From the NCBI RefSeq assembly GCF_006546935.1, contig NZ_SMDN01000005.1:1-64000 (forward strand): a stretch of DNA of 64,000 bases, written 5' to 3'. How positions within the stretch are numbered: position 1 is the stretch's first letter; every line of letters begins with the position of its first letter. The DNA comes from Mycoplasmopsis mucosicanis (GTDB taxonomy: Bacteria > Bacillota_I > Bacilli_A > Mycoplasmatales > Metamycoplasmataceae). A program made the translations under genes and the position numbers. The notes beneath the pieces were generated by a model, which was not told the DNA's origin, did not search any database, and saw nothing but the letters and a program-made list of their open reading frames with translations. Positions 8,537 to 20,304 of this stretch are shown in pieces.

Positions 8537-8776
8537 TTATTTTGATATCTTTAATTCCAAAATTTTAAGCTTATTTATTGCTTTTTTAACACTATCATAT
8601 GCTGCCGAACGTGTAGTTGCTGTTATCTGTGCAATTTCTTGATAACTCAAATTCTCAAAAAAATATAAACTAAACGCTTGAACTTGTGTTTGTGTTAAAA
8701 AATTTTTGAACTTTTCAAAAAGGTTTATATAGTATTCTCTTTGTTCTATGTCATTAATCTCTGATTTCACTAGCAT
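8537..8776 (-). CDS. ylxM: YlxM-type SRP-associated DNA-binding protein
   Basis: A 79-residue helix-turn-helix protein resembling sigma-70 region 4: YFFENLSYQEIAQI, then TRSAAYDSVKKA as recognition helix. It matches the YlxM/UPF0122 family that travels with SRP genes in Firmicutes and Mollicutes, and is somewhat shorter than typical YlxM. Its start lies inside the 3' end of ftsY (23-base overlap), so translation is coupled to it. Its link to SRP biogenesis comes from family context only. Confidence 0.75.
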   Translation of the reverse strand: MLVKSEINDIEQREYYINLFEKFKNFLTQTQVQAFSLYFFENLSYQEIAQITATTRSAAYDSVKKAINKLKILELKISK

Positions 8777-9812
8777 CTACCAATTCTTTGGTTAAAGCAT
8801 AAATGAATTTTTCAAGGTCAAATTCCTCTAAATCATCCATTTTTTCGCCTAAACCAATATATTTAACATTGAGATCAAATTCATCTTTGATTGAGAGTAC
8901 AATACCACCCTTACTTGTTCCGTCCATCTTAGTTAGAATTATTCCAGAAGGCTGAGCAACTTCAGCAAAATGACGAGCTTGAGAAACTCCGTTTTGCCCC
9001 GTTGTTGCATCTAGAACCAACAAGCATTCATGAGGCGCATCTTCTTGAAATCGTGCAATAATGTTGTACATTTTTTCAAGTTCTTTCATCAGATTTACTT
9101 TATTTTGTAATCTTCCTGCTGTATCAATAAGTAGTAAATCATAATTTTGTTCTTTTGCTTGTTTTAACGCATCATAAACAACTGATGAAGGATCAGCTCC
9201 TTCTTTTGAAGGTTTAACTATGTCAGCACCCGCCCTATTTGCTCACACATCTAGTTGACTTACTGCACCAGCTCTGAATGTGTCAGCAGCAGCCACAAGA
9301 ACTTTTTTACCTTGTTTGATGTATTTATAGGCAATTTTGGCTACTGATGTTGTTTTTCCTGAACCATTTACACCCATAAAAACGAAAATATTTAATCTGC
9401 CATCCTCAAAATTAAGTGTTGTATCAACCACTGATTTATTGGTATAAATAACAAACATTTGATCAGCCACTAGTTCACCAATATCTTTGGTATCAGATAG
9501 GTTTCTTAATTTAACTTCATTTTTAAGATGAGAGATTATTGCATAAACGAGATTTGCACTAATATCAGCCATAATTAAAATTTCTTCAAGCTCATCAAAG
9601 AATTCTTCATTGATTTGCTTGTGTTTATTTTGTAAATTAAATATTTTACGACCAAGACTTGAAGCGTTTGAAAGACCAGCTGAATATTTATCCAATTTTT
9701 TGGATTCTAATAATTCCTGTTCTTGTTTTTGTTCTATTTTTTGTTCAGTTTTAGCAACTTTATCCTGTTTTTTACCAAAAAGCTTTTCTTTTAAAAATTT
9801 AAAAAATCCCAT
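8754..9812 (-). CDS. ftsY: Signal recognition particle receptor FtsY
   Basis: A 352-residue SRP GTPase that receives ribosome-nascent-chain complexes at the membrane. A Lys/Gln-rich N-terminal stretch (residues 1-40) replaces the long acidic A domain. The N domain follows, then G1 GVNGSGKTT at 147-155, AAADTFRAGA (G2) near 173-182, and ILTKMDGTSKGG (G4) in the C-terminal part. In-frame TGA at 9243 encodes a conserved Trp. The minus-strand -10 TAAAAT lies seven bases before the ATG with no Shine-Dalgarno. Confidence 0.93.
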
Positions 9813-9819
9813 ATAACAA

Positions 9820-9825
9820 ATTTTA
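9820..9825 (-). promoter_or_regulatory. -10 box of ftsY, seven bases from the ATG
   Basis: Minus-strand TAAAAT, then TTGTTAT, then ATG. Candidate leaderless start. Confidence 0.4.
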
Positions 9826-9987
9826 AATTATTTAAGCAAATTAAAATATAAATATTATTGAATCATAAAATATTTTAAAAGATATTCTTGCTTGATTTAT
9901 TTAAGCAATATTTGAGCGATCGTTATGGATCAAAATTTTTGCAAAAACTTCTAAATATATTGAAATTTCTTTAACAAAATTGGATTA

Positions 9988-10018
9988 TTGAGTATTAAAT
10001 TTCACGTGTTTATATAAT
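9988..10018 (+). promoter_or_regulatory. Promoter of the subtilisin-like protease unit
   Basis: TTGAGT (9988-9993) and TATAAT (10013-10018) with 19 bases between. AGGAGAA precedes the ATG at 10054. Confidence 0.45.
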
Positions 10019-10053
10019 TTAATTATTATATTTCAATAAATTAGGAGAATAAA

Positions 10054-11823
10054 ATGAAGTTAAAAAATATTGTTTCTATAGCTGGTTTTTCATTATTGAC
10101 ACTCCCTAGTTCTGCAGTCATTGCGAGTCATAAGTTGGAAAACAATAGTAAAAATGAAAACGATAATGATTCCGAACATTTAGCTACTTTAAAGTCCTCT
10201 GAAATAATTGAGACTGATTATTATGATGCAATGCATATGTATGATGAAGCATATAAATCGATCGGAATATTACCATTTAAAAATCACTTATTAAATGGTG
10301 GAGCAGGATATTATGAGAAGATTAAGGTTGGAGTTTTGGATAATGGACACATTAATTTTGATGCAATTATTAAACCTAAAAATATTAAACTAAATTATGT
10401 TTATTATCCAGATTCTTCAAGTAATAATAGTTTAGAATTTTCTAATCACGCTACACATGTTGCTACATTTATTGGTGGCGTTTCAGGTATTAACCCCAAT
10501 GCAGAGCTTTATAGTTTAGGTACTGCTAATGGTAAAATTAATGAATTGCGCTCTAAACTTGATTGAGCTGTGAAAAATGGTGTCCGAGTAATAAATATAT
10601 CAATGGGTGCTTTTGTTGATTTTAAGAAAATTAACAAAGAGTTAACACTGTTTGAAACGAATAATGATTTTAAACATCTGGATAAAGCATTAGAGTACAT
10701 TAATAAACCATTTTCTTATGAATTAACAGGGGGCGTCCTTGATTGATATTCATATAAATATGGTTTAATTTTTGTTAATTCTAGTGGTAATGACTTAGAT
10801 TCTTATGAAGATTTATTTGAGAGATTAAATGAATTAAGTAAGAAATATCCTGATAATAAAGGTATTGAGAACGTTTTGAAAATATACAATAATGATAATA
10901 TGTATATTCCACTATGAATAAATAGCAGTTTTAATGCTATATCGGTAGCAGGAATTCTAAAAGATAAAAAAATAGATCCAACAGTAAATAACCCTGCTCA
11001 TTATAAATACACTCCAGATAAAAATTTTATTTCAGCAGTTCAGAATTTTCGACCTAAATGAAAAAATACAAACTCAATTTACTTTAAAAAACTATGACCT
11101 ATTTTAAATGGAACTAGTTTTTCTTCTCCGATTATAGCAGGGTTAATCTCTTTAATAATTTCAACATATGAAAAGAATAGTGATTGAAAATTTGACGCAA
11201 GTGATATCAAAAACATCTTGGCATTAAATTCAATTTATGTAAAAAACTCATCCTCTCAAAAACATCTATTTAATGATATTCTTGATAAACAAAATCGCGG
11301 CGGAAAAAAAACTATTTCAGGTTATGGTTACCCTAATTGAGTGCAAATACGTGATTTTTTTGAACATAATAATAAAGCAAAAATGTTTAAATTCAACAAT
11401 ACTGAAAATGGTATTTTTGGTACTTATAATAAAGATAATATAGTTAAAAATGTTGGTCGTGTCGCTCCTAATCATAGATATAAAGCAGCATTAAGTTGAT
11501 TGCATTATGGTATCGATCCCTATAGATACAAATATCTTTTGAATGTTAATGATGATGAATTGCTAAACAAGTACTTTAGCACATCTGCCGATTATTCACT
11601 TGAATTACATAGTGAATATGCTAACAAATTGACTGATTTAAAATATGGAAATCATGAATTTATAAATTCTATTAATAGAACAGATAAAACAATTGACTTT
11701 GACTTAAATGTTCATTATTATAAAGACGAGTATGATTGATACCAAGAAGGAAACTTTATTGATAAATGGTCAAGAACCTTAAAATTTTATTTTAAAGAAG
11801 GTGAATATGCAAAACCGCGTTAA
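10054..11823 (+). CDS. Subtilisin-like (S8) secreted serine protease
   Basis: A 589-residue exported protease. An N-terminal hydrophobic signal (residues 4-24) lacks a lipobox Cys. Catalytic Asp 96 is in VGVLDNGHINFD, His 132 in NHATHVATFIGG, and Ser 355 in NGTSFSSPIIAG, so the S8 triad is intact. NISMG (about 182-186) and NSSGND lie where S8 enzymes have substrate-cleft and oxyanion residues. The C-terminal 200 residues after the catalytic domain match nothing I know. The 3' end overlaps the following lipoprotein gene by 17 bases. Substrate unknown; host-protein degradation is plausible. Confidence 0.88.
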
Positions 11824-12970
11824 ATTGCTTTCAATTATACCCTTAACATTACCTTTCATCGCAACATCGTGCAGTACGTCTTTAAACAAAATTAATTCAT
11901 TGATAACTAATAATATTGATAAATGGAACCTTTTTACTGATTTTGATCATAAAATAATTTTTAATCAAGATAACTCGCCTAAAGATACAAATGTTGAACA
12001 AATTTCAACTAAAACTATTGAGTCAAATCAATATAAAGATTTTTTGACAAGTGAATTATCTACAATAGGTTTAGCAAAAGAACTTGCTTTACCTTTCGAC
12101 ATTTTTAATTCTGATGATGAACGAGTAGAGAAACTTGAACCCGACCATATTTATTCATTAATTAGGGGAAGGGACTCATCATTACCTAAAAGTTATGAAT
12201 ATCATTTCAAAAACTTTGAAAAGCAAAAAGGTTACAAAAACAGATATTTATTTGATTATAAAGATGAGTTTAGAATTACAACTGGTGCTGAATTACTAAA
12301 GCATAATCCAAAGATTGATCAACTTAATAAAATACTCTATACAGTCAAAGACGAAAACACTTATACTTATCTTGATACAAACAAACATACACAGGGCTGA
12401 AGACAGTATATTGATGGTTTTAATGGTTCTCTTTTTGAAGAAGATCATAGAAAAATAAATCCTATTAAAAAATATCTCGTCTTTAATACTGTAGTTTTAA
12501 GAAATTACAATTGAGTACATTATACAAATGAGGACAATATTTTTGATTGATTTATACAGGTAAAAGACCATAAATTATTATTTAATAGACTATTGATGAA
12601 TCAAAAATTGAACGAGCGAGTAATAGATCAATCTTGAAGTTCTGCAGGTCAAAGTTTTTTTAATAACATAGTGCGCAATATTGTTGTAAAAAATTATATT
12701 TTCGAAATCGATAAATTGAGTGAAACTCTTAAAATTTCACCTGAAGAATTTTCAGTTAAAAATAATATTGTTTTAGATCGCAAAAATTACTATAAAAACT
12801 TTAGTGGTACTGCACCTAAAAACTGAATTAATACAAAAGAGGAGCTGTATCTATTTTTGAGATTAAGATTAATATCACAAAGCTCAATTCAAAAATATTT
12901 TGATAGTATTAAAAAGAACAAAGACAAATGAGAACCAACTATTGTTGCTACACCTACAGTTAAAAAATAA
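11807..12970 (+). CDS. Lipoprotein co-transcribed with the S8 protease
   Basis: A 387-residue lipoprotein, lipobox FIATSC with Cys 22. The ATG at 11807 follows AAGAAGG and lies inside the end of the protease gene, so the two are coupled. The mature part is rich in aromatic and charged residues, with Trp mostly encoded by TGA; no family recognised. The tight coupling suggests a partner of the protease, for example a surface anchor, substrate adaptor, foldase or inhibitor; none of these is shown by sequence. A strong terminator follows. Confidence 0.75.
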
Positions 12971-13074
12971 GTAAATATTAGATAAGTAAAACCATAAAAT
13001 AAACCAACATATAATTTTGGCTCAATGCATTTGAATAAAAAACTTCTTTGAAATAATTTGTCAAAAACTGCAAA

Positions 13075-13108
13075 ACACTGAAAAAATAGCATTTTTTCAG
13101 TGTATTTT
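13075..13108 (+). terminator. Terminator of the S8 protease/lipoprotein unit
   Basis: A perfect 13-bp stem (ACACTGAAAAAAT and its complement) with loop AGC, then ATTTTTG. The stretch 13109-13256 also has two palindromes (TTATTGTTTT/AAAACAATAA and CTAGTTAACTAG) ahead of the DUF402 gene. Confidence 0.8.
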
Positions 13109-13256
13109 TGCTTAATTGTTTAACAAAAAAGAATTTTTTAAACAGAAAGACTATAATTTTATTATTGTTTTTTAAAACAATAAATTTAGACAAAATTTGG
13201 TAAATAAAGCGATTAGAGCTTAAATAATAACTAGTTAACTAGTCAAGAAGGTATAT

Positions 13257-13838
13257 ATGCCATCAGATAAAAATAAAAATATAGTGTTTCCTCTGCTGGG
13301 AGCAATGGTTAATGTGCAAGGTTATAAGTATAATGGCTATCTTTACAGACAATGAAATGGTGTAAAAGTTATTCGAAATACTGAAGATCATTATGTGTTA
13401 TTTATGTATAAAACAAAGGTGTCGGAAACTGAAAAATCATCGTGAGTTTATAGAGAACCAGTAATTTGATTCATGCCTAAACACGAGAATTATAATGCAT
13501 TAGTTATGTTGAAAAAGAAACACAATTATATCTATGTTAATCTCGCGTCTAAACCTATTTATGAAGACAATACCATAAAATTTATTGACTTTGATTTAGA
13601 TGTTAAATTGTATCCGCATCGCGATCTAACGATTGTTGATCGTGATGAGTTCAATTACCATGCTAAAAAATTTAACTATCCTAGTGAACTTAAACAATTA
13701 ATTTTCACCACACTTGAAGAAATAGTTAATAAAAAAGAAGCACAAAATTATTTTTTTAATCCTAGACTTATCGATTATTATGTTGATGTTGTTAAGAAGG
13801 ATTACTCATTACCTAAAACGTTTAGGTTGGCCAAATAA
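13257..13838 (+). CDS. DUF402 family protein (Ntdp-like phosphatase)
   Basis: A 193-residue soluble protein. The DUF402 core is visible as LASKPIYEDNTIKFIDFDLD then DLTIVDRDEFNYHAKKFNYP, with the acidic metal-binding residues of the family. Characterised Firmicute members hydrolyse nucleoside di- and triphosphates; here that is inference from family. The start at 13257 follows AAGAAGG. It stands alone between two terminators. Confidence 0.8.
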
Positions 13839-13854
13839 TAGACATTAAATTTTT

Positions 13855-13881
13855 CCAAAAGTACTCAATAACGTGTGTAAA
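13855..13881 (+). repeat. Dispersed repeat, copy 4
   Basis: CCAAAAGTACTCAATAACGT followed by GTGTAAA, just behind the DUF402 gene and before the shared terminator. Confidence 0.5.
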
Positions 13882-13882
13882 C

Positions 13883-13908
13883 AAAAAAGTTGCAATAGCA
13901 ACTTTTTT
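13883..13908. terminator. Bidirectional terminator between DUF402 and RNase J-like genes
   Basis: AAAAAAGTTGC and GCAACTTTTTT form a symmetric hairpin that can stop transcription from both convergent genes. Confidence 0.85.
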
Positions 13909-15556
13909 AAATTTTATTAAGTGAAACAATAACCATTGGCTCTTTATTAAATGTTTTGAAAATACGTTTTTTGACTATATGGCGTGCCTTATTTTGAAAA
14001 TCTTTAAGACCATCAAATTTTTCTGTATCCATTAGGTTGCTAAGAACAGAAATAATGAGTTCTTCTGCATTTTTTTTGTCTTGTTTTGCTAGAGAACCAA
14101 CAATATTTATATTAACTTTACCAACAATTTTTTTAGTAGCAGAATTAAATGAGGTTGTGATGATTATTGCTCCATCACGACCTAAAACCTCACGTTCAGC
14201 TATAACTTCAGTACTGATATCACCAATACCAAAACCATCAATTATGACATCGCCTACACCTTTAATTTTACCTTTTGTACTAGCTAATTTACCATTTACA
14301 AAGTGCGCGATTTTACCGTTTTGTAGTAGTAAGCAATTTTGCTGTTTCATTGATGTTTCTGATGTGATATATCTTATTGCGTCTGCTAAATATCTATAAA
14401 GACCTTGCACAGGGATTACATATTCTGGTTTAAGAGTTTTTACTAAATCAATAAGGTCTTGTCTAGCTGGTCTATGTCTATAGAATTCTTTGCTTGTTAC
14501 ATCAGATATTTTTGGTGTTATACGTGCAATTTCATCAAGAGATATAGCAGCAATACTTTCAAGACCAGCAATTGGTGGAGCAATCATTATGACATTATCA
14601 GTTGGTCTTAATTTAAGGAAAACATCATTATTATCAGTGATTCTTAAAAATCTTGCATAGAGGCGCTCAATTGAACCGGTGACTAAAATCACTGCATTAT
14701 TGGCCTTATTTGCATTTTTATAGTCAATTAATTCCGGTAGTTTTAAATCTGGTTGTTCTTTAGACATAAGAGTGAATAATTGACCATAAGTTTTTCCATA
14801 TGTAACAATTGGTCTTTTTGCTTCATATGCTAAATCTAATATTTGGTGTATTGCAACCATTTCTTCATCATATGCACCAATAATAATTCGTTCATCTGGA
14901 CTAGCTGCTTGAAAAACATCTTTTATGTTGCGTGGCAGATTGATTTTATCAACTGCCTTACCTGAATAGTTTGCTCGACCAGCGTCAACAACTAAAGCTA
15001 TTAATTTACGTTTGGTAAATGCTTTTTGTAAGGTTTCAAAGTGCAATTTACCATAGATTCCTAAATCACCCTCAACAAAATTAAACATAAACAATATATC
15101 ACCATCAGGAGTAATGAAATCAAAACCAATATGACCAGGCATTGAACCTGCAAGTTCAATAGGTTGAATAAAAATATCACCTAATTTAGTCATTTTAGAA
15201 ATTGTGTTAATTTTGAAGTTTTTATTTTCAATTTTATATTTTGAAAGTCTCTCCAAAATCATCATTTTATTAAATGCAGAAGTATAAATGTTTAGATTTG
15301 GAATATGCATCAATAATCATGGAAGTGCAGAAAAAGTTTCATTTTTGACATCGCTTATAAAGACTGCTTCGATTTTATCCTTATTTTTTTCCAAATATGA
15401 AAAGTCGGGAATTAATGTATCTACACCATTTTTTGAATTAATCGGAACCTTTGTACCTGCATTTATAACATATATTTTGTCATTGTATTCTAGTACATAA
15501 CAGTTTTTACCATTTTCATCAAGTCCACCGAGTGCAAAAAAGTTTATGTTATTCAT
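13907..15556 (-). CDS. rnjB: Catalytically dead RNase J paralogue (J2-like)
   Basis: A 549-residue protein collinear with RNase J: ALGGLDENGKNCYVLEYNDK, VDTLIPDFSYLEKNKDKI, then the beta-CASP and C-terminal domains. The metallo-beta-lactamase motif HxHxDH, expected just before SALP at about residue 75, reads DVKNET here and has no His. The TGDFKFD-like element reads FNFVEGD, the late SGHA region reads RPAR, and PVHGE reads PVQGL. All metal ligands seem lost, so hydrolysis is unlikely. A structural partner of an active RNase J1 encoded elsewhere is the best guess. Start at 15556 behind AAAGGAG. Confidence 0.85.
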
Positions 15557-15664
15557 TTATTCTCCTTTTAATGTATTATTTTAATGAATGAAAAAAAGAT
15601 AAATATTTTTGATTATTATACTAAAATAGTTCATATCAAATTTATAAAGGAATAAAAAAAAGTT

Positions 15665-17998
15665 GTGAAGAAAATTTTTAGTTTAGTGTCTATTCCGCTT
15701 GTGTTGCTGCCTGCAGCAAGTTGTTCAATATTAAATTTACACAACAATAGTTTAGCAAGCAAACGTGCCAAATTATACATGGAAGCCAAGCAATTATTAA
15801 ATCGTATTTTAGACCAAAACACACAAAAATCAGTACTTTACGCAAAATTAAACAATGCGATCTTAACCATCAACCAACTTAACGAAATTTTAAGTGAAGC
15901 ACGTAATATTTTAGATCACCAAACAAAAAATTCTCACCCTAAAAATTCAATTCCTTGAACACCACTTATTCCAGGACTCAAAAACAAAAACGATCTTCCA
16001 CCAAGCATAGATAATGAAGATAATAAAATAGAAAAACATGAATCGCCTCTTATACCTCTCGAGGACTCTAAACCAGTTTATCCTCTCACTCCACTAGAAA
16101 AAGCAAAACATGTTATTCCTTGAACACCTTTAGAGAATGCAAAAAGACATAAAAAACCGCAAAGCAATCCATCAAAATTATTACGTCACACCTTTAGTTT
16201 AGAATCTATTTATAATAAGGCCAAAAATGAATTTATTGATGCTAATTCAATAGTTACTTCTACTCCTTTTTATGTAAAGACACTTGAAGAATTTAAAACT
16301 AACTTAAAAAATCATTTAGGCAAGACAAAGTACCTTGAATATGTCTCAAAAGTCGGAATTTATGGTGATTATGGTTCAACACCTGATGAAAAGTTAGACT
16401 ACTTCTATGATGGTTACAATAAAGATTATATGATGAAGGCTTCGTTTTTAGATAGTTTTGACGAAGATATTCTCAATAGTGTAACGCAAATAGAAACGAG
16501 TTCTGAAATTGTTAATAAACTAAATAATTTTATTGAAATTAATCCTTTTGGGTTTTTGCCAAGCAATTTAAGTCAATTGCTTAACTATATTGATCTTAAT
16601 GATTTATCTAATCATTTTGGTTTTGATAAACAACTTGTTGAAATCAAAGCTAATTCAGATGATAAAAAAGGTTCAGTAAAATTATTATTTAAGTTTAACG
16701 ATAATACACAAAAATGAGTACTTTTGGACAAAAATAATTCTAAATTAAGATGTAATAAAGAGTTCTTTCAATATATTTATGATAGAACATTTTCGTTAGG
16801 TTGAAGTGCTGATATAACTAAAAAAGATGGTTTTGGTAGACCCGATCCAGGTTGGCGAACTAAAGTTTCTGGTACTGCCTGGTTAGTTGATAGGGTTGGC
16901 AAAGGACCAAAAATTAAAGGTCCTAATGAAATGGAGGATCAATATGAATTCTTAGTTGCTACAAATGCACATGTTGTTGCATTTGGTGATGTTTATGATC
17001 GAAGTATTTTTTACAATGACTTGATTGGTTATAAAAACAAAGATCAATTTGTTGGAAAACTACATAGTAACTTTGATTTTGGAAAATATAATTATGAATT
17101 TGAAAACGGTAAACCTATTCACGACTATAGTAAATATTTGTTAAAAGAAGCAACAAGTCATCTAGGAACATCTGCTTTAACACAATATCTAGATATGATT
17201 TATTACACTCCAAGATTTACCTCTAAATCAGTCAGAGCATTTAGAAATAACACAACTTTTATGGATAAAGTATACAATGAATCAACAAGAATTGGAGAAG
17301 TGAGAAATTCTGGAGCTGATTTTGCAATCATAAAATTGCGATTTACGAAGAAAAATATTAAAGAACTTTTCCCTACACTTTATGAAGTTTTTGGTACCAA
17401 TAAAGAAAAAGATTGATATGTTGGCCTTGGAAACGAGAATAAAGACACAAAAGATCATGAAACTCCTATTAAAACACATTTTGTTCTTGGTTATCCTGAC
17501 AGAAAATTAAATGCTTTTAGATCACAAGGTGGCTATATTGAAACACAGAACAGAATTGTGGATAATGATAGAAAAGGGAAAAACGAATTCAATAGACTTT
17601 GAGTCAGATACAACAAAGAAGAAAATGAAGACTGAAATAGATTGCGAAATTGATATAAAGAATATGAAAAACCATTTGTAAGTGAGGCAACGCATGGAAT
17701 GGCTAAAGACATATTGCAACAAATGTCTACAATTTACTTTGATAATGAAGATGGAATTTCATTAATTGGTGGAAGTAGTGGTTCAATGGTTATTGATTCA
17801 AGATTTAATGTAGTTGGCATAAACTTTAAGCATGTTGAACAAATTGACTCCAACAATAAAGGTAATCAAGCAGTCTTATTTAAAGGTTATAGTGATTATG
17901 ATCCTATGGAATTTTCAGGTGATATAAAACAAGAATTGCTACAAAAACTTAAACGTGAGAACCTCGAAACTATAAAATTAAATCCAAAAAAAGTCTAA
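15665..17998 (+). CDS. DUF31 serine protease lipoprotein (MIP-like)
   Basis: A 777-residue lipoprotein with a GTG start at 15665 behind AAAGGAA; lipobox Cys 20 in PAASC. A coiled N-terminal region and a Pro-rich part with repeated PWTPL and PLTPLE segments precede a trypsin-fold domain of the mycoplasma DUF31 family: His 436 in TNAHVV, Asp 552 in GADFAIIKL, and the Ser of GGSSGS near 705. Characterised DUF31 members (MIP) cleave immunoglobulin heavy chains captured by a partner, MIB. No MIB gene lies nearby, so the substrate is open. Two internal stretches are repeat words read as NTQKSVL (15815-15847) and NTQKWVL (16698-16731). Confidence 0.85.
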
Positions 17999-18017
17999 TT
18001 AAACATTAGACTTTTTT
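17986..18017. terminator. Bidirectional terminator between the DUF31 gene and rsmI
   Basis: AAAAAAAGTCTAAT and ATTAGACTTTTTT form a symmetric hairpin that overlaps the 3' ends of both convergent genes. Confidence 0.85.
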
Positions 18018-18734
18018 ATTGGTTTTTGAAAATTCAGCATACTTGTTAACTTTTTGTTTTTGTTCAGCAAGTGGTTTTAGAACAATTGTAAATTCACCTT
18101 TTTTGGAAGTATTATTTAACTCATTTTTAATAGTAGAAATTTTACCAAAATACAGAGATTCGTGTATTTTCGTCAATTCGCGAGCAACAAAAACATCGAT
18201 TTTTTCACCTCAAATTTCTTCTATATCGTCTAAAAACAAATCGAGTTTATGAGGAGAAACATAAAAAATATGGGCCATATCACAAGTAAGACTTTTAATC
18301 TGATCTTTTCGCTGTCCTTGTCGTTCTTTAGGGAAACCATGAAAACTAAAGGTGTTTGAGAGGGCTGATAGCGCAAAAGTTGAAATCGCAGCATTTACTC
18401 CTGGAATAAGTTCGATTTCAATATTATTTTGACGTGCAAGATTAATAAGTTCAAAACCAGGGTCGCTAATAAGAGGCATTCCCGCATCTGAAACTAGTGC
18501 AATTTGTAAGTTATTTTGCATTACTTCATTCAAAATGAATTGTGCTGACTTGGCTTCATTTATTTTGCTGTATGAGACTAGTTTTTTAGATATTGTAAAA
18601 TGATTGAGTAATTTAGCTGTAACTCTTGTGTCTTCACATGCAATAAAATCAACATTTTTGAGTGTTTCAAGTGCTCGTAATGTGATGTCTTTTAAGTTGC
18701 CTATTGGTGTTCCAACAATAAAAATTTTACTCAT
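18006..18734 (-). CDS. rsmI: 16S rRNA 2'-O-methyltransferase RsmI (C1402)
   Basis: A 242-residue tetrapyrrole-methylase-fold enzyme that methylates the ribose of C1402 in 16S rRNA using SAM. Signatures: [20 protein letters not shown] at the N-terminus, [24 protein letters not shown] and ELIPGVNA. It is the last gene of the dnaX operon; its ATG overlaps the end of holB by eight bases. TGA encodes Trp in the segment after DDIEEI. Somewhat shorter than typical, lacking a long C-terminal extension. Confidence 0.93.
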
Positions 18735-19644
18735 AACACTCCATTAAATTAACTATCAATGCTTGAATTTGTAGAAAAATATTCACATTTGTTGATATTG
18801 AAGACAAAAACTTATCACAAGCTAGAAACGCATTTACAAAATTAAATTTTACTTTTTTGAATGTTTTTAGATATTGAGAGAAATGCTTATTGATATTATT
18901 TTGATTTAGTCAATTTCAAGAAATAATGAATTTTAGTGCATTGACTGCAAAGAATAAGTCCTCATGAAATTCTTTTTTATTCATTGAACCAAGAAAAACA
19001 CCGAGTATTGATGGATTGTTAAAAGATTTTTTAAAGACATCAAGCAAGTTAGAAACTTTTTCAAATGTATAAAAACTGCGTTTTTCAATTAAGTCATTAA
19101 TATCTGAAAAAATATTAGAAAAAAATCACGCCTCATATGTTTGAAATCCAATTGCAATAAATTGTTTTTCAAGTTCATCATTATTTTGTTTATTGATATT
19201 TATGATAAAAGAACGTGATTTTATTGTTGAAAGTAGTTGATTAATTTTGGTTGTTGTAAGTATAAAAATTACATTGTTGTTTGGTTCTTCGATTGTTTTA
19301 AGTAATGAGTTTAGTGCGATATGGCTAGCTTGTTCGATGTTTTTAAACACAATTATTTTCTGATTATTTTCTAAGTAATCAGTGAAATAACTAGATTCAA
19401 AAATTTCGCTTATTTCATCTTTTTTTATTCCTGAACCGCTAATCTTGGAAGCAACCGCGACAATTACGTTGGAATAATTATTTTGTTCAAGTGAATCAAG
19501 TTGTATTCCACTAAATGACTTAATCATGTATAAAATAATTTCATCAAGGTTGACACCTTGGTAAGTTTTGAGTAAATAACAATGGTTTATTTTTCCCGAT
19601 AATACTGAATTTTCAATGATTTTAGTCAAATTAGCCGGTAACAT
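18727..19644 (-). CDS. holB: DNA polymerase III subunit delta'
   Basis: A 305-residue clamp-loader subunit. The AAA+ core is recognisable: HCYLLKTYQGVN where the P-loop is lost, as usual for delta', then IIVFKNIEQASHIALNSLLK and TIEEPNNNVIFILTTTKINQ with the SRC-like motif as KSRS. The C-terminal collar region follows a TGA-encoded Trp. It overlaps tmk by 14 bases and rsmI by eight. It acts with the dnaX product in loading the beta clamp. Confidence 0.88.
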
Positions 19645-20302
19645 TTTCGCCTACCTCACAAAGTCATTTTGAAAATTTTTCGTTATTTAAAAGTTTGCTA
19701 ATAATCTCGTTTTTTACTTCTTCAACACTGCGAGATGCATCAATTACAATAAATCGATCAGGTTCATTTTCAATTAAAGCAAGATATCCTTCGTAAACTT
19801 TTTTTCTGAATATATCACTTTCCTTGTCCATTCGGTCATGTTCATCAACGATTCTTAAATCGTCAAGACGTGCTTTTGATTGTTCAGGTGTAATCTTTAA
19901 GAAAAATGTTATGTCAGGCATTGTATTTTCGATTACTAAGTTAGTCAAACTTCGAGCAAAATCTAGACCTAAATTACGTGCAATACCTTGATATGCAAAA
20001 AAACTATCAACATATCGATCGCAGATAACAAGATTATTTTCCTTTAAAGCAGGTCATATAACTCTTTCTAGATGAATTCGACGGCTTGCAGAGTATAACA
20101 TTGCTTCAGCTTCTGGACTTAATACTGTATTTTTGTCTAGGATAATTTTTCTAATTTTTTCTGCTTCAACAATGTTTTTTCCACCTGGTTCTCTTGTTGT
20201 TATATATTTGAGATTTGGAAATTTTGCAGACAAAAATTCAGTAAGCTTGCTAATAATTGTTGTTTTACCACTAGCGTCAGGGCCTTCGAATGTTATAAAC
20301 AT
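19631..20302 (-). CDS. tmk: Thymidylate kinase
   Basis: A 223-residue enzyme that phosphorylates dTMP to dTDP. The P-loop FEGPDASGKTT lies at residues 5-15, with TREPGG for substrate binding, then RRIHLE and the lid region RLDDLRIVDEHDRMD. Its Shine-Dalgarno AAGGAG is formed by the last codons of recR, three bases apart. The extreme C-terminus (after a TGA Trp) runs into the holB start. Confidence 0.93.
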
Positions 20303-20304
20303 AT

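Noticed and set aside
14037..14399. Plus-strand frame within the RNase J-like gene
   Set aside because: Opposite strand of a well-supported gene; no ribosome site, and the composition is that of reversed codons.
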